This document shows positions 1-10,443 of a stretch of 64,000 nt of DNA, piece by piece. The translations under genes and the position numbers were made by a program. Positions within the stretch are counted from its first letter, which is position 1; each line of letters starts with the position of its first letter. Origin of the DNA: Burkholderia plantarii (GTDB lineage Bacteria; Pseudomonadota; Gammaproteobacteria; Burkholderiales; Burkholderiaceae). The DNA is taken from contig NZ_CP007212.1 in NCBI RefSeq assembly GCF_001411805.1, positions 2,542,001-2,606,000 of the forward strand, written 5' to 3'. The notes beneath the pieces were generated by a model that saw only the letters and a program-made list of their open reading frames with translations, was not told the DNA's origin and made no database searches.

Positions 1-219
1 CGCCATCTCGTGCAGGATGCCGTCCTTCGCGACCGGCTCGAAACCGCCCGTGTCGACGACGAGGTACGGACGCGCGCCGGTGCGCCCCTCGCCGTAATGG
101 CGATCGCGGGTCAAGCCCGGCAGGTCCGCGACCAGCGCGTCGCGCGAGCGCGTAAGCCGGTTGAACAGCGTGGATTTCCCCACATTGGGGCGCCCGACGA
201 GGGCAATGACCGGTTTCAT
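1..219 (-). CDS. der: GTPase Der (EngA), N-terminal part only
   Basis: Ribosome-assembly GTPase that acts on the 50S subunit. Only the first 73 residues are in the window; the gene continues past base 1. The first G domain is clear: the P-loop GRPNVGKS at residues 9-16, the switch region [11 protein letters not shown] near residues 35-45, and DTGG at 56-59. The start ATG is read from 219. The gene lies downstream of bamB on the same strand, the usual der/bamB order in proteobacteria, but 269 bases and a terminator-like hairpin separate them. The family is normally about 440-490 residues with two tandem G domains; the second cannot be seen here. Confidence 0.95.
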   Translation of the reverse strand, partial: MKPVIALVGRPNVGKSTLFNRLTRSRDALVADLPGLTRDRHYGEGRTGARPYLVVDTGGFEPVAKDGILHEMA

Positions 220-430
220 CTGATGTCGTCTATACGGTGTTACGCAGGAGCGGGAAGCCTGCCGCGCGAAATCTCGCGGCGACGGGCGGCTGCGTTGAAT
301 GAAAATTAGCACGAATTCCACGCCGCGACGGGCGCCTGGCGCACGCATCGTGCGCCTCGTGAATGCGGCATTCCGCTAAGGCAGCGCGCCGGACCCGCCC
401 GCTCGGGGGCGCCGGCGGCAAGCGCCGCAT

Positions 431-472
431 AAAAAAACACGCGCGGCCCGCACCGCCGGTGCCGGGCCGCGC
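431..472 (-). terminator. Rho-independent terminator after bamB
   Basis: Read on the minus strand, GCGCGGCCCG (reverse arm, 472-463) pairs with CGGGCCGCGC (450-441) around an inner CACCG/CGGTG pair, followed by GTGTTTTTTT at 440-431. It starts 16 bases after the bamB stop. It should separate bamB from der, implying that der has its own promoter or depends on read-through. Confidence 0.8.
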
Positions 473-488
473 CATTCCTGCCGATCGG

Positions 489-1634
489 TCAGCGCGGGCG
501 GAAGCCGTACACTTCGCCGTCGTGCGTCTGCACGACGAGCGTGTCGCCGGCCAGCACCGGCGCTGCCGTGATCGCGCTGCCATCCGTCTTCATGCGCGCC
601 ACGAACGAGCCGTCGTCGCGCGACAGGAAGTGGACGAAACCCTTGTAGTCGCCCATCACGACCGCGTGGCCGAGCAGATAGGGCACGCCGACGTCGCGGC
701 TTTTGAGCTTGTCGTTGCGCCAGAGCTGGTTACCGCTCGCGACGTCGTAGGCCGTGACCACCGACCAGTCGTCGCCGCCTGCCACCACGGTGTCGTCCTG
801 CGCAATGCCGCTGCGACTCGAGAACGCCTTCTCCCAGACCGGACGGCCCGAATTCGCGTCGAAGCAGCCGATCTGGCCCTGGAACGTGACCGCGCAGGTT
901 TCCGCACCGACCAGCGTCGGCGGCCCGCTCACGTCGTTGATCCGTTCGACTTCGGTCACGCCCTTCGGGTAGGACACGGGCGTCTGCCAGTACGGCTCAC
1001 CCGTCTGAAGATTGATCGCGACCAGGCCACCGCCCGGGAAACCGGCCAGCACTGCGGCATCGCCGGCGAACGTCATGCCGGCCGACACGCGCAGGTTCAG
1101 CGGCACCGCGCGGCTGCGGTAGACCCACTTCTGCTCACCCGTCTGCGCGGCGAACGCAATCACCTGGCCGTCGATCGTGCGCACGATCACGAGACCGTTG
1201 CCGACCAGCGGTGGCGAGAAGATCTCGCCCTGCACCGTGGTCTTCCAGAGCTGCTTGCCGTCCGCGCCGAGCACGAACACGCCGCCCTTGAGCGCGCCGA
1301 CCGCGGTCAGGTTGCCGTCGCTGCCGACGCCGGCCGACAGGTCAGAATGCAGCTTCGTACGCCAGACCGTCTGGCCCGTCTTCGCGTCGATCTTCTCGAC
1401 CGAGCCGTTCGCCGCGGCGACGAACACCGCGTCGCCGACCGCGACCGGCGAGAACAAGTAGCGACCGCCCTTGCCGACGCTCGTCTTCCACGTCTGCTGC
1501 ACATTCAGCACTGGCTTGATTTCGGTGAGCGGCGTCGGCACGCGGCGCGCGTCCTTCGTGGACGAGCACGCCGTCAGCGCGAGGATGGCAACCGCGCAGG
1601 CAATCGGAGCAGCGTTACGTTTCAGCAAATTCAT
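489..1634 (-). CDS. bamB: Outer membrane assembly lipoprotein BamB
   Basis: Lipoprotein subunit of the BAM complex, which folds and inserts beta-barrel proteins into the outer membrane; periplasmic, anchored to the inner leaflet of the outer membrane. The 381-residue product has a lipoprotein signal peptide with lipobox LTAC (Cys23). The mature part is a string of PQQ-like beta-propeller blades, with repeated 'AxxGxxxW' elements such as TGQTVWRT, ADGKQLWKT, TGEQKWVYR and ASGNQLWRN. Length agrees with the family (about 380-400). It sits between yfgM and der as in most beta- and gammaproteobacteria and is 44 bases downstream of the yfgM-like gene. Confidence 0.95.
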   Translation of the reverse strand: MNLLKRNAAPIACAVAILALTACSSTKDARRVPTPLTEIKPVLNVQQTWKTSVGKGGRYLFSPVAVGDAVFVAAANGSVEKIDAKTGQTVWRTKLHSDLSAGVGSDGNLTAVGALKGGVFVLGADGKQLWKTTVQGEIFSPPLVGNGLVIVRTIDGQVIAFAAQTGEQKWVYRSRAVPLNLRVSAGMTFAGDAAVLAGFPGGGLVAINLQTGEPYWQTPVSYPKGVTEVERINDVSGPPTLVGAETCAVTFQGQIGCFDANSGRPVWEKAFSSRSGIAQDDTVVAGGDDWSVVTAYDVASGNQLWRNDKLKSRDVGVPYLLGHAVVMGDYKGFVHFLSRDDGSFVARMKTDGSAITAAPVLAGDTLVVQTHDGEVYGFRPR

Positions 1635-1678
1635 CGGTGAGCGAAGCTAATAAGGTTGGGGAACGAAAGCGTGGCGGC

Positions 1679-2308
1679 TCAGCTGCCGAGCGCGTCGAGC
1701 TTGAACTGCACGAGCTGACGCACGGACGCGTCTCCCTTCGGCAGCGAATCGAGCGCGAGCTGGTACGCGGTGCGCGCGTCACCGCGCTTGCCCTGCGCGG
1801 CGAGCAGATCGCCGCGGCGATCAGCAACGAGGCCCTTGAAACCGTCGTCCGGCGTGCCGTTCAGTAGTGCGAGGCCCGCGTCGTAGGCTTTCTCGTCGAG
1901 CAGCAGCGAGGCCAGGCGCAGCTTCGCGATCTGCTTGTAGGCGTCATCCTGCGCGTGGTCGATCGTCCACTGCAGCTGCGCTTTCGCGCCGGCCGTGTCG
2001 CCGGCCATGTACAGCCCCTTCGCGGCCGCGAGCGCGGTCATCTGCGCATACGCGGTGCGGCCGTACTTGTCCTCCATGTCCGACGCGGCGCGGGCGATCT
2101 TCGCCTTGTCGCCGGAGCTGACGGCCTGCTGCACGGCCTCGTACAAGCCGGAGGCCTGGGCCGCCTGATGGCGCTGCCAGTAGTTCCAGCCGTTCCAGGC
2201 GGCTGCCACGACGAGCACGGCGGTCAGGATCCAGGTCGTCAGGTCACCCCAGCGGGCCCACCATGCTTTTACGCTTTCAATCGATTCTTGTTCGTCGTGG
2301 TAGCTCAT
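1679..2308 (-). CDS. YfgM-like tetratricopeptide protein (SecYEG ancillary subunit)
   Basis: 209-residue single-pass inner-membrane protein with a short cytoplasmic N-terminus, a transmembrane helix at about residues 24-41, and a periplasmic domain of TPR-like helical repeats (for example ARAASDMEDKYGRTAYAQMTAL and DDAYKQIAKLRLASLLLDEK). In E. coli YfgM associates with SecYEG and PpiD and affects periplasmic chaperone traffic and the Rcs response. Role here is by family and position between hisS and bamB. The gene follows hisS closely in the same operon. Confidence 0.88.
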   Translation of the reverse strand: MSYHDEQESIESVKAWWARWGDLTTWILTAVLVVAAAWNGWNYWQRHQAAQASGLYEAVQQAVSSGDKAKIARAASDMEDKYGRTAYAQMTALAAAKGLYMAGDTAGAKAQLQWTIDHAQDDAYKQIAKLRLASLLLDEKAYDAGLALLNGTPDDGFKGLVADRRGDLLAAQGKRGDARTAYQLALDSLPKGDASVRQLVQFKLDALGS

Positions 2309-2360
2309 CGGCTAGCGATTCCTTACTGTCCAGCTTGTTGTCGAGCGCCAGGCGCCGCAA

Positions 2361-3701
2361 TCAGTCGTCGCCGTCTTCGGCGGATGCAACCATCGCATTG
2401 ATTAGAAATTCGGTCAAGTTCTCGACCGTTACGGTCTGCTGCTCGCTCTTTTCGCCGTCGGCGCCCGCACCGCGCAGCGCCTTCACACCGACCGTGCCGT
2501 TCGTCACCTCGTCCTCGCCAAGGATCACGGCATAAGCGGCGCCGCTCGCGTCCGCGCGCTTCATCTGCGACTTGAAACTCGCGGTCGCGCCGTCCGCGCT
2601 GCAGTGGAAGATCACGTCGAGACCGGTATCGCGCAGACGTTCGCCGATGATGAACGCCTGCTCGCGCGCCGCGTCGCCCTGGTGGACGATGTAGACGTCG
2701 ACGCCGTCCTGCTCCGGCACGAGTTGCTCTTCCTTCAGCAGTTCGAGAATCCGCTCGATGCCCATCGCCCACCCGCAGGCCGCCGTCGGCTTGCCGCCGA
2801 GCTGCTCGATCAGCGGATCGTAACGGCCGCCGGCCGCCACGGTGCCCTGCGCGCCGAGCTTGTCGGTCACCCATTCGAACACGGTCAGATTGTAGTAATC
2901 GAGGCCGCGCACGAGCCGCGGATTGATCGTGAACGGCACGTTGTTGGCCTTCAGCAGGCGCTGCAGGCCCTCGAAGTGCGCACGCGACGTCTCGCCGAGG
3001 AAATCGATCAGCTTCGGCGCGTTCTGGGCGATCTCCTGCAGCGCCGGGTTCTTGGTGTCGAGCACGCGCAACGGATTCGTATACAGGCGACGCTTCGCGT
3101 CCTCGTCGAGCTGGTCGGCGAACTGCTCGAGATACTTGATCAGCTCGACGCGGTGCGCGGCGCGCTCCTCGGCGAGGCCGAGCGAGTTGATCTCGAGCTT
3201 GATGCCGGTCAGGCCGAGGTCGTCCCACAGCCGCTGGCACATCATGATGATTTCCGCGTCCGTGTCGGGGCCGGCGAAACCGAGCGCCTCGACGCCGACC
3301 TGGTGGAACTGGCGATAGCGGCCGCGCTGCGGACGCTCATGACGGAACATCGGGCCGATGTACCACAGCCGCTTCGGGCCGTCGTACAGCAGGTTGTGCT
3401 CGATCGAGGCCCGCACCACGGCCGCGGTGTTCTCCGGGCGCATCGTCAGGTTCTCGCCGTTCAGCGAGTCGGTGAAGCTGTACATCTCCTTCTCGACGAT
3501 GTCGGTCACTTCACCGATGCCGCGTGTAAACAACTGCGTATGCTCGACGATCGGCGTACGGATGTTCTGGTAACCGTAGGCGCGCAGCAGCGACTTGGCG
3601 GTCGCCTCGAAGAATTCCCACAGTGCGGCATCCTGCGGGAGGATGTCGTTCATGCCCTTCACGCCTGTCAGCTTTTCGAGCTTTCGCTTGGTTTCGGTCA
3701 T
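2361..3701 (-). CDS. hisS: Histidyl-tRNA synthetase
   Basis: Class II aminoacyl-tRNA synthetase charging tRNA-His with histidine. The 446-residue product has the usual layout. An N-terminal catalytic core carries motif 1, motif 2 ([14 protein letters not shown]) and the histidine-specific [13 protein letters not shown] segment. Motif 3 ([15 protein letters not shown]) follows, and the C-terminal anticodon-binding domain starts near DVYIVHQGD. Length is slightly above E. coli HisS (424) because of a short C-terminal tail rich in acidic residues. The gene is 15 bases downstream of ispG. Confidence 0.98.
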   Translation of the reverse strand: MTETKRKLEKLTGVKGMNDILPQDAALWEFFEATAKSLLRAYGYQNIRTPIVEHTQLFTRGIGEVTDIVEKEMYSFTDSLNGENLTMRPENTAAVVRASIEHNLLYDGPKRLWYIGPMFRHERPQRGRYRQFHQVGVEALGFAGPDTDAEIIMMCQRLWDDLGLTGIKLEINSLGLAEERAAHRVELIKYLEQFADQLDEDAKRRLYTNPLRVLDTKNPALQEIAQNAPKLIDFLGETSRAHFEGLQRLLKANNVPFTINPRLVRGLDYYNLTVFEWVTDKLGAQGTVAAGGRYDPLIEQLGGKPTAACGWAMGIERILELLKEEQLVPEQDGVDVYIVHQGDAAREQAFIIGERLRDTGLDVIFHCSADGATASFKSQMKRADASGAAYAVILGEDEVTNGTVGVKALRGAGADGEKSEQQTVTVENLTEFLINAMVASAEDGDD

Positions 3702-3716
3702 CGGATTTCGGTTGAT

Positions 3717-5021
3717 TTATTGCTCGGCCGTTGCCTGGCCGTAGTTACGGGCGACGTAGTCGCTCACGATCTGCTGGAATTCCTCGGCGATGCGTTCGCC
3801 GCGCAGCGTCCTGACCTTTTCGCCGTCGATGAAGACCGGCGCGGCCGGGTTTTCACCCGAGCCCGGCAGGCTGATGCCGATGTTCGCGTGCTTCGACTCT
3901 CCCGGGCCGTTGACGATACAGCCCATCACGGCGACGTTCATCTTCTCGACGCCGGGGTAAGTCTTGCGCCATTGCGGCATCTGCTCGCGCAGATAGGTCT
4001 GGATCTGCATCGCGAGCTCCTGGAACAGCGTGCTCGTCGTCCGGCCGCAGCCCGGGCAGGCGATCACCATCGGCGCGAACGAGCGCAAACCCATCGTCTG
4101 CAGGATTTCCTGGCCGACCACGACCTCGCCGGTGCGCGGCGCGCCCGGCTCCGGCGTCAGCGAGATGCGGATCGTGTCGCCGATGCCTTCCTGCAGCAGC
4201 ACGCCGAGCGCCGCCGTCGAGGCGACGATGCCCTTCGAGCCCATGCCCGCCTCGGTCAGGCCGAGGTGCAGCGCGAACCCGCAGCGGCGTGCCAGCTCGC
4301 GGTAGACGGCGATCAGGTCCTGCACGCCGCTGACCTTGCACGACAGGATGATGCGGTCGCGCCCGAGGCCGACCTCCACCGCGCGCTCGGCCGAGCCGAT
4401 CGCCGACTGGATCAGCGCCTCGTACATCACGCTCTGCGCTTCCCACGGCGTGCTGCGCGCGGCGTTCTCGTCCATCATGCGCGCCAGCAGATCCTGGTCG
4501 AGACTGCCCCAGTTCACGCCGATCCGAACCGGCTTGTCGTACTTCGCGGCCAGTTCGATCATCTGCGCGAACTGCGTGTCGCGCTTCGCGCCCTGGCCGA
4601 CGTTGCCCGGATTGATCCGGTACTTCGACAGCGATTCCGCGCACGCGGGGTAGTCGCGCAGCAGCAGATGGCCGTTGTAATGGAAGTCGCCGACGAGCGG
4701 CACCGCGACACCCATCCGGTCGAGCTGCTCGCGGATCGCGGGAACCGCTGCGGCTGCCTCCGGAGTATTAACCGTAATACGCACCAATTCGGAGCCCGCG
4801 TTCGCCAAATCCTTGATCTGGATCGCGGTGCCGATCGCATCGGCGGTGTCAGTATTCGTCATCGACTGCACGCGCACGGGCGCGTCGCCGCCGATCGTCA
4901 CCAGGTTCCCGCCCCACCGGACATCCACCGCGTGCGAACGGCGGCGCGGCAGGGAGCCGCCGAACACCGGTTCGGTTGAACAAATCTGACTGCTGCGTGG
5001 GGATTGAGCTTCGGATTGCAT
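3717..5021 (-). CDS. ispG: 4-hydroxy-3-methylbut-2-en-1-yl diphosphate synthase
   Basis: [4Fe-4S] enzyme of the MEP isoprenoid pathway that converts MEcPP to HMBPP. The start is placed at the ATG at 5021 (434 residues, beginning [12 protein letters not shown]), the length I expect for Burkholderia IspG. An ATG at 5033 and a GTG at 5066 are upstream in frame and would add 4 or 15 residues. The TIM-barrel region starts near [12 protein letters not shown]. Cluster ligands are visible in [13 protein letters not shown] and [14 protein letters not shown]. Betaproteobacterial IspG is longer than E. coli IspG (372). The order rodZ-ispG-hisS is conserved. Confidence 0.96.
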   Translation of the reverse strand: MQSEAQSPRSSQICSTEPVFGGSLPRRRSHAVDVRWGGNLVTIGGDAPVRVQSMTNTDTADAIGTAIQIKDLANAGSELVRITVNTPEAAAAVPAIREQLDRMGVAVPLVGDFHYNGHLLLRDYPACAESLSKYRINPGNVGQGAKRDTQFAQMIELAAKYDKPVRIGVNWGSLDQDLLARMMDENAARSTPWEAQSVMYEALIQSAIGSAERAVEVGLGRDRIILSCKVSGVQDLIAVYRELARRCGFALHLGLTEAGMGSKGIVASTAALGVLLQEGIGDTIRISLTPEPGAPRTGEVVVGQEILQTMGLRSFAPMVIACPGCGRTTSTLFQELAMQIQTYLREQMPQWRKTYPGVEKMNVAVMGCIVNGPGESKHANIGISLPGSGENPAAPVFIDGEKVRTLRGERIAEEFQQIVSDYVARNYGQATAEQ

Positions 5022-5109
5022 CGTTGGATCCATTTGCGCCGGAAGCGCCGCCCGCGGGCGGCACACGAATTGAAAAAGCGCCGTGCCCGGTCAGCCACGG
5101 CGCTTGCCG

Positions 5110-6135
5110 TCAGGGCAGCGCGAAGCGCGCGACGTTACCCCGACCTGCCGAATATTTTGCCGGATCCACGGTTTTTCCGTCGAACGTGACCGAATCGAGC
5201 CCGGCCCGATTGCCGATCGTCACGCGCAACGGCGTCTCGCCCGTGATCTGGCGCGTCTCGCCCGCCTTCACGAGCGCCGACACGAGTTCCTTGCCGCTCT
5301 TGTCGCGCACGCTGACCCAGCAGTCCGACTTGACCGTGATGCCGAGCACCGACTGGCCGGCGGCCGCGACCACGCTCGCGCCATCAGCCGACGAGGCCGC
5401 AGCCGGCGCGGTGACGCTCGCCGGCGCTGCCGGTGCCGTGGGGACGACCGATGCCGGCTGGGCCGGCGCCGCAGCTGCCGCCGGCGCCGCACCGACCTCG
5501 CTCGTGGCCGCGTCGGAGGCGACGTTGCCCGTCACGGTCGACCCGCCGACCGCGATCGCCGCACTATCGGAGGCGGCGGCCGAATCAGCGCTTGAGGCCG
5601 GCTGCGAAGCCGACCCCGCCATGCCGGCGTTCGACTTGAATTTCGCGAGCCAGTTCGCCGAATCGCCACCCGAATGCCACATGGCGACCGCGATCACCGC
5701 CACCACCACGGCCAGCACGCCCCACAGCCACGAGCGGCGGTGCGTCGGCGCGCCGAGCGGGATCGACACGCGGCCGCGCGGCAGGTCGGTGCCGGACGAG
5801 GCCGGCATCGACAGATCGACCTCGTGAACGCCTTTCTCGCGCCGCAGCGCCTGCGCGAACGGCTCCGGATCGACGCCGAGCATCTTCGCGTAGCTGCGCA
5901 CCACGCCGACCGCGAACGTCGAGCCCGGCATCTGGCTGATGTCGCCGGTTTCCAGCGCTCGCAGTTTCGGCGCCGCCACCTTCAGGCGCGCCGACACGTC
6001 GGCCACCGACCACCCCTTCGCTTCCCGAAGCTGCGCGAGGCGCGCGCCCACGGCCACCAACGACTCCAACCCCGCCGATGCCGGCTTTTGCTCGGCATTC
6101 GTCTCTGCGCCTCTTGGCGGTTGCGGCTCGCTCAT
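5110..6135 (-). CDS. rodZ: Cytoskeletal/cell-shape protein RodZ
   Basis: Bitopic inner-membrane protein that links MreB filaments to the wall-elongation machinery. In 341 residues it has an N-terminal Xre-type helix-turn-helix domain (about residues 27-95, with WSVADVSARLKVAAPKLRALE), a transmembrane helix at about 135-153, a long Ala/Pro/Val-rich periplasmic linker (about 165-255), and a C-terminal DUF4115 beta domain (VKSDCWVSVRDKSGKELVSALVKAGE). The gene is 88 bases upstream of ispG. In some beta- and gammaproteobacteria a TPR-type pilF/pilW gene lies between rlmN and rodZ; here only about 144 bases separate them. Confidence 0.9.
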   Translation of the reverse strand: MSEPQPPRGAETNAEQKPASAGLESLVAVGARLAQLREAKGWSVADVSARLKVAAPKLRALETGDISQMPGSTFAVGVVRSYAKMLGVDPEPFAQALRREKGVHEVDLSMPASSGTDLPRGRVSIPLGAPTHRRSWLWGVLAVVVAVIAVAMWHSGGDSANWLAKFKSNAGMAGSASQPASSADSAAASDSAAIAVGGSTVTGNVASDAATSEVGAAPAAAAAPAQPASVVPTAPAAPASVTAPAAASSADGASVVAAAGQSVLGITVKSDCWVSVRDKSGKELVSALVKAGETRQITGETPLRVTIGNRAGLDSVTFDGKTVDPAKYSAGRGNVARFALP

Positions 6136-6279
6136 CCTAATCCTCGCGTCGATTCTTCTTCACTTGTGCAACGGCGCCGGAACAGGGCCCGGCGCCGCAG
6201 CGCAACCGTTAAACAGGGACGGCCCGACCCGCCCCGGATCGCTTGTCGCGTCTACCCGCCACAAGCCCGGACCTCCCCG

Positions 6280-7416
6280 TCAGACGGCCCGGACTTCGAT
6301 GATTTTCCCGCTTCCCGTCCGCTGCTGGAGGCGCGTGCGGTCCTTCACGGCGCCCGCGAGCTGACCGCAGGCAGCATCGATGTCGTCGCCGCGCGTCTTG
6401 CGCACGGTCGTCACGACACCCGCCTCGATCAGGATCTGCGAGAACTGCTTGATGCGCTCGTTCTTCGAGCGCAGCAGCCCAGATTCAGGGAACGGATTGA
6501 ACGGGATCAAATTGAATTTGCACGGCACGTCGCGCGTCACCGCGAGCAGCTCGCGCGCATGCTCGTCGGTGTCGTTGACACCGTCGAGCATGCAGTATTC
6601 GAATGTAATGAAATCCCGCGGCGCGACGGTCAGATAGCGCTGGCACGCGGCCATCAGCTCCCGCAGCGGGTACTTCTTGTTGAGCGGCACGAGCATGTCA
6701 CGCAACGTATCGTTCGGTGCGTGCAGAGACACCGCCAGCGCAACCGGCAGCTCCGCGCCGAGGCGGTCCATCATCGGCACGACGCCGGAGGTCGACAGCG
6801 TCACGCGGCGCCGCGACAGCCCGTAGGCGTTGTCGTCGAGCATCAACCGCATGGCCGGCACCACCGCGCTGTAATTGAGGAGCGGCTCGCCCATGCCCAT
6901 CATCACGACGTTCGTGACGACGCGCTCGGCCTTGCCGTTCGGCCCGGGCGCGCGCCCGAGCGATTCGCGCAAAGCGAATTCGGCCATCCGCAACTGTCCG
7001 ATGATTTCAGCCGTGGACAGATTGCGCGAGAAGCCCTGCTTGCCGGTCGAACAGAATCGGCAGTTGACCGCGCATCCGGCCTGCGACGACACGCACAGCG
7101 TGCCGCGCGCCTCTTCCGGAATGAAGACGGTCTCGACCGCGTTGCCGTTGCCGACGTCGATCAGCCACTTGCGCGTGCCGTCCGACGAGACATGGTCGCT
7201 CGCGATCTCGGGCATGCCGATCACGGCACGCCCTTTCAACTTTTCCCGCAACGACTTGGCGAGATCGGTCATGCCGTCGAAATCGGCGGCATTGTATTGG
7301 TGGATCCAGCGCTGCAACTGCTTGGCGCGAAACGGCTTCTCGCCGAGGCTGCCGCAATACGCGACGAGGCCTTCGGCGTCGAAGTCGAGGAGATTGACGG
7401 TGGTATCGCTCGTCAT
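6280..7416 (-). CDS. rlmN: 23S rRNA/tRNA (adenine-C2) methyltransferase RlmN
   Basis: Radical SAM enzyme that methylates C2 of A2503 in 23S rRNA and A37 in some tRNAs. The 378-residue protein has the radical SAM cluster motif CX3CX2C at Cys115, Cys119 and Cys122. A C-terminal cysteine at about residue 350 ([12 protein letters not shown]) is the expected methyl-carrying residue. The glycine-rich SAM-binding segment [12 protein letters not shown] is also present. The gene is 40 bases downstream of ndk and probably co-transcribed with it. Confidence 0.97.
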   Translation of the reverse strand: MTSDTTVNLLDFDAEGLVAYCGSLGEKPFRAKQLQRWIHQYNAADFDGMTDLAKSLREKLKGRAVIGMPEIASDHVSSDGTRKWLIDVGNGNAVETVFIPEEARGTLCVSSQAGCAVNCRFCSTGKQGFSRNLSTAEIIGQLRMAEFALRESLGRAPGPNGKAERVVTNVVMMGMGEPLLNYSAVVPAMRLMLDDNAYGLSRRRVTLSTSGVVPMMDRLGAELPVALAVSLHAPNDTLRDMLVPLNKKYPLRELMAACQRYLTVAPRDFITFEYCMLDGVNDTDEHARELLAVTRDVPCKFNLIPFNPFPESGLLRSKNERIKQFSQILIEAGVVTTVRKTRGDDIDAACGQLAGAVKDRTRLQQRTGSGKIIEVRAV

Positions 7417-7456
7417 GGTGCCCTGCCTTGCCGCACGCGCCGGACCCGCTACCCGC

Positions 7457-7882
7457 TTAGCGCGAGTAGACGTTCAGGCCGGCGAAGAAGAAACCGATTT
7501 CGACGGCTGCCGTTTCCGGCGCGTCCGAACCGTGAACCGCGTTGGCATCGATGCTGTCAGCGAAGTCGGCGCGAATCGTGCCGGCTTCCGCCTTCTTCGG
7601 ATCCGTCGCGCCCATCAGGTCGCGGTTCTTCAGGATCGCGTTCTCGCCTTCCAGAACCTGGATCATCACCGGACCCGAGATCATGAAGTCGACCAGATCC
7701 TTGAAGAACGGACGCGCCGCGTGAACCGCGTAGAACTGCTCCGCTTCACCGCGCGACAGGTGCGCCATACGAGCCGCGACGACCTTCAGGCCAGCGCCTT
7801 CGAAACGGCTGTAGATCTGACCGATCACGTTCTTTGCCACTGCATCCGGCTTGATGATCGACAGGGTGCGCTCGATTGCCAT
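7457..7882 (-). CDS. ndk: Nucleoside diphosphate kinase
   Basis: Transfers the gamma phosphate between nucleoside triphosphates and diphosphates, balancing NTP/dNTP pools. At 141 residues it is standard length. It has the N-terminal [10 protein letters not shown] motif and the catalytic histidine His117 in [12 protein letters not shown]. The start ATG at 7882 has a ribosome binding site (TTGGAG) 5 bases upstream. It heads a leftward transcription unit with rlmN. A short dyad (ACACG/CGTGT, 7935-7948) lies upstream. Confidence 0.98.
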   Translation of the reverse strand: MAIERTLSIIKPDAVAKNVIGQIYSRFEGAGLKVVAARMAHLSRGEAEQFYAVHAARPFFKDLVDFMISGPVMIQVLEGENAILKNRDLMGATDPKKAEAGTIRADFADSIDANAVHGSDAPETAAVEIGFFFAGLNVYSR

Positions 7883-8164
7883 AAAAACTCCAAGAAATTA
7901 ACAAGTTACGTTTTCAAATGAATCCGCTATTGTAACACGTTCCCGTGTATCATTGCGATTGAACCCTTACATCTCAGAAAGGTGGAAACCGAGTATGCTG
8001 ATGATTGCGCGTCGTGCCTGCATCGGCCCGTCGATCGATTGTCGAGCCCTCTTGAAACCTTGGGGCGGCAAACCGATCTGATGCAGTGCGGCGTCCGGAT
8101 TGCTGCAGCGCATCGCGATGCGTCCGGTTTCCGATCGCTGTCACGTTCCATGTTAGGAGAAACC

Positions 8165-8860
8165 ATGAACGACTATCCGTACAACTTCGGCCGCGGCGGC
8201 ACGCTGACGGCCGAAACCCGCAACCGCGTGCTGCGGAACACCTACTGGCTGCTCGCGCTCTCGATGATCCCGACCGTGCTCGGCGCGTGGGTCGGGGTCG
8301 CGACCGGTTTCTCTCTGTTCGCGGCGACGAGCCCGATGATGAGCCTGCTCGCGTTCTTCGCGATCGCGTTCGGCTTCATGTTCGCAATCGAGCGCACCAA
8401 GAACAGCAGCGCCGGCGTGTTCGTGCTGCTCGGCTTCACGTTCTTCATGGGCCTGATGCTGTCGCGGCTGCTGAGCTTCATCCTCGGCTTCTCGAACGGC
8501 CCGTCGCTGATCATGCTCGCGTTCGGTGGCACCGGCGTGATCTTCGCGGCGATGGCCACCATCGCCACGGTCAGCAAGCGCGATTTCTCGGGCCTCGGCA
8601 AATGGCTGTTCGTCGGCGTGATCGTGCTGCTGCTGGCGATGGTCGCGAACATGTTCCTGCACCTGCCGGCGCTGATGCTGACGGTGTCGGTGCTCGCCAT
8701 CGTGATCTTCTCGGCCTACATGCTGTTCGACGTGCAGCGCGTCGTGAACGGCGGCGAGACGAACTACATCACCGCCACGCTCGCGATCTATCTCGACCTG
8801 TACAACGTGTTCACGAACCTGCTGGCGCTGCTCGGCATCTTCGGCGGCAACCGCAACTGA
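8165..8860 (+). CDS. Bax inhibitor-1/YccA family membrane protein
   Basis: 231-residue integral membrane protein of the UPF0005/TMBIM family, with about seven hydrophobic helices, a conserved family segment FDVQRVVNGGETNYITATLAIYLDLYNVF near the C-terminus, and a short hydrophilic N-terminus. Family members include E. coli YccA (an FtsH modulator) and YbhL; the function in Burkholderia is not known. The start at 8165 is chosen because TAGGAG lies 5 bases upstream; longer in-frame readings begin in unlikely sequence. It is divergent from ndk, with 282 bases between, and converges on rlmD. Confidence 0.9.
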   Translation: MNDYPYNFGRGGTLTAETRNRVLRNTYWLLALSMIPTVLGAWVGVATGFSLFAATSPMMSLLAFFAIAFGFMFAIERTKNSSAGVFVLLGFTFFMGLMLSRLLSFILGFSNGPSLIMLAFGGTGVIFAAMATIATVSKRDFSGLGKWLFVGVIVLLLAMVANMFLHLPALMLTVSVLAIVIFSAYMLFDVQRVVNGGETNYITATLAIYLDLYNVFTNLLALLGIFGGNRN

Positions 8861-8901
8861 ACGCGAGAGTCCGGGCAGCGGTATCGTTCGGACTCGCCAC
8901 G

Positions 8902-8934
8902 AAAAACCGGCCCGATCATCGGGCCGGTTTTTTT
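8902..8934. terminator. Bidirectional terminator between the BI-1 gene and rlmD
   Basis: AACCGGCCCGAT and ATCGGGCCGGTT form a 12-bp stem around one base, flanked by AAAA on the left and TTTTTTT on the right. It can therefore end transcripts from both sides, which suits the two convergent genes. Confidence 0.9.
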
Positions 8935-8976
8935 ATGCGCGGTCGATGCCGCACCGGCGCGTCGCGGCCCGGCAGC

Positions 8977-10371
8977 TCAAACGCGCTCGAACACCGCGAT
9001 CGATTCGACGTGCGACGTATTCGGGAACATGTTCACCACGCCCGCGCCGCGCAGCCGGTAGCCGGCCTCATGGACCAGCAGGCCCGCGTCACGCGCGAGC
9101 GTGGCCGGATTGCACGAGACGTAGACGATACGCTTCGGCAGCGGGCCGTCGCCGCTCTGCGCGATCTCCGCGAGCGCCTTCGACACCGCGAGCGCGCCTT
9201 CGCGCGGCGGATCGACGAGGAACCTGTCGAACGCGCCGAGCGCGCGCAGGTCATCGGCCGTGACCTCGAACAGGTTGCGGCAGGCGAACGAGGTATGCGC
9301 GTCGACGCCGTTTTCCTTCGCGTTCTCGAGCGCGCGCGTGGTCAGCGCCTCGCTGCCCTCGATGCCGACCACCTCGCGCGACAGCCGCGCGAGCGGCAGC
9401 GTGAAGTTACCGATCCCGCAGAACAGGTCGAGCACGCGGTCGCCGCGCTGCGGCGCGAGCAGGCGCAGCGCGCGGCCCACCAGCACGCGGTTGATCTGGT
9501 GATTGACCTGGGTGAAGTCGGTCGGCTTGAACGGCATGCGGATATTGAATTCCGGCAGCGTGTAGTCGAGCGACTGGTCGAGCGGATAGAACGGGAAAAC
9601 CGAATCCGGCCCCTTCGGCTGCAGCCAGAACTGCACCTGATGCGCATCGGCGAACGCGCGCAGCAGCGCTTCGTCGGCGGCGTTGATCGGTTCGAGCACG
9701 CGCAGCACGAGCGCCGTCACGCTCGCGCCGACCGCCAGCTCGATCTGCGGCATCCGATCCCGGATCGACAGCCCCTCGACAAGCCCACGCAGCGGCACGA
9801 GCATGGCAGAAACATGCGGCGGCAGCACCTCGCAGCTCGTCATGTCGGCCACGTAACTGCTCTTCTTCTCATGGAACCCCACCAGCACGCCGCCCTTCTT
9901 CGCGACGTTGCGCACGGTCAGCCGCGCGCGGTAGCGGTAGCCCCAGGCCGGGCCGTGGATCGGCGAGAACATCGTTTCCGCGCGCAGCTTCGACAAATGC
10001 CATAGATTGTCCTCGAGCACGCGCTGCTTGATCGCCACCTGGGCGCGCACGTCGAGATGCTGCATCGAGCAGCCGCCGCAAGTGCCGAAGAATTCGCACT
10101 TCGGCTGCGCGCGCATCACGCTCGGGCGCAGGATGTCGACCACGGTAGCCTGCTCGTAGCTGGGCTTGCGGCGATAGCTCGAATAGGTGACGCGCTCGCC
10201 CGGCAGCGCGCCCTCGACGAAGATCACCTTGCCAGACTCGCCGTCCTCGTTCACGAGGCGGCCGACGCCGCGTGCATCCATGTCGAGCGATTCGATCTCG
10301 ATGGGCGCACTGACGTGCGCGACGGGCGCGTTGCGGGATTTGCGCGCGGGAGTGGGGACGGCTTCGGACAC
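8977..10371 (-). CDS. rlmD: 23S rRNA (uracil-1939-C5)-methyltransferase RlmD
   Basis: SAM-dependent methyltransferase forming m5U1939 in 23S rRNA. The 464-residue protein has an N-terminal TRAM domain (about residues 22-80), then iron-sulfur cysteines Cys92, Cys98 and Cys101 ([10 protein letters not shown]) with a fourth further on in MTSCEVLPP. The Rossmann methyltransferase domain shows [14 protein letters not shown], the VDPPREGA loop and the catalytic cysteine in [13 protein letters not shown]. Length is close to E. coli RlmD (433). The gene is divergent from the EEP-family gene and convergent with the BI-1 gene. Confidence 0.95.
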   Translation of the reverse strand: MSEAVPTPARKSRNAPVAHVSAPIEIESLDMDARGVGRLVNEDGESGKVIFVEGALPGERVTYSSYRRKPSYEQATVVDILRPSVMRAQPKCEFFGTCGGCSMQHLDVRAQVAIKQRVLEDNLWHLSKLRAETMFSPIHGPAWGYRYRARLTVRNVAKKGGVLVGFHEKKSSYVADMTSCEVLPPHVSAMLVPLRGLVEGLSIRDRMPQIELAVGASVTALVLRVLEPINAADEALLRAFADAHQVQFWLQPKGPDSVFPFYPLDQSLDYTLPEFNIRMPFKPTDFTQVNHQINRVLVGRALRLLAPQRGDRVLDLFCGIGNFTLPLARLSREVVGIEGSEALTTRALENAKENGVDAHTSFACRNLFEVTADDLRALGAFDRFLVDPPREGALAVSKALAEIAQSGDGPLPKRIVYVSCNPATLARDAGLLVHEAGYRLRGAGVVNMFPNTSHVESIAVFERV

Positions 10372-10443
10372 CAGCTTTTCCTGACGATCGTTTGGGGGAA
10401 GGCGAGATTGTAGACGAATGGACGTTCGTCATCGGAGATTGAT

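Noticed and set aside
363..1640. Long plus-strand open frame opposite bamB
   Set aside because: Arg/Ala/His-rich shadow of the GC-rich antisense strand; bamB on the minus strand has a clear signal peptide and blades.
2604..4979. 791-codon plus-strand open frame
   Set aside because: Antisense to hisS and ispG, low complexity, no family resemblance.
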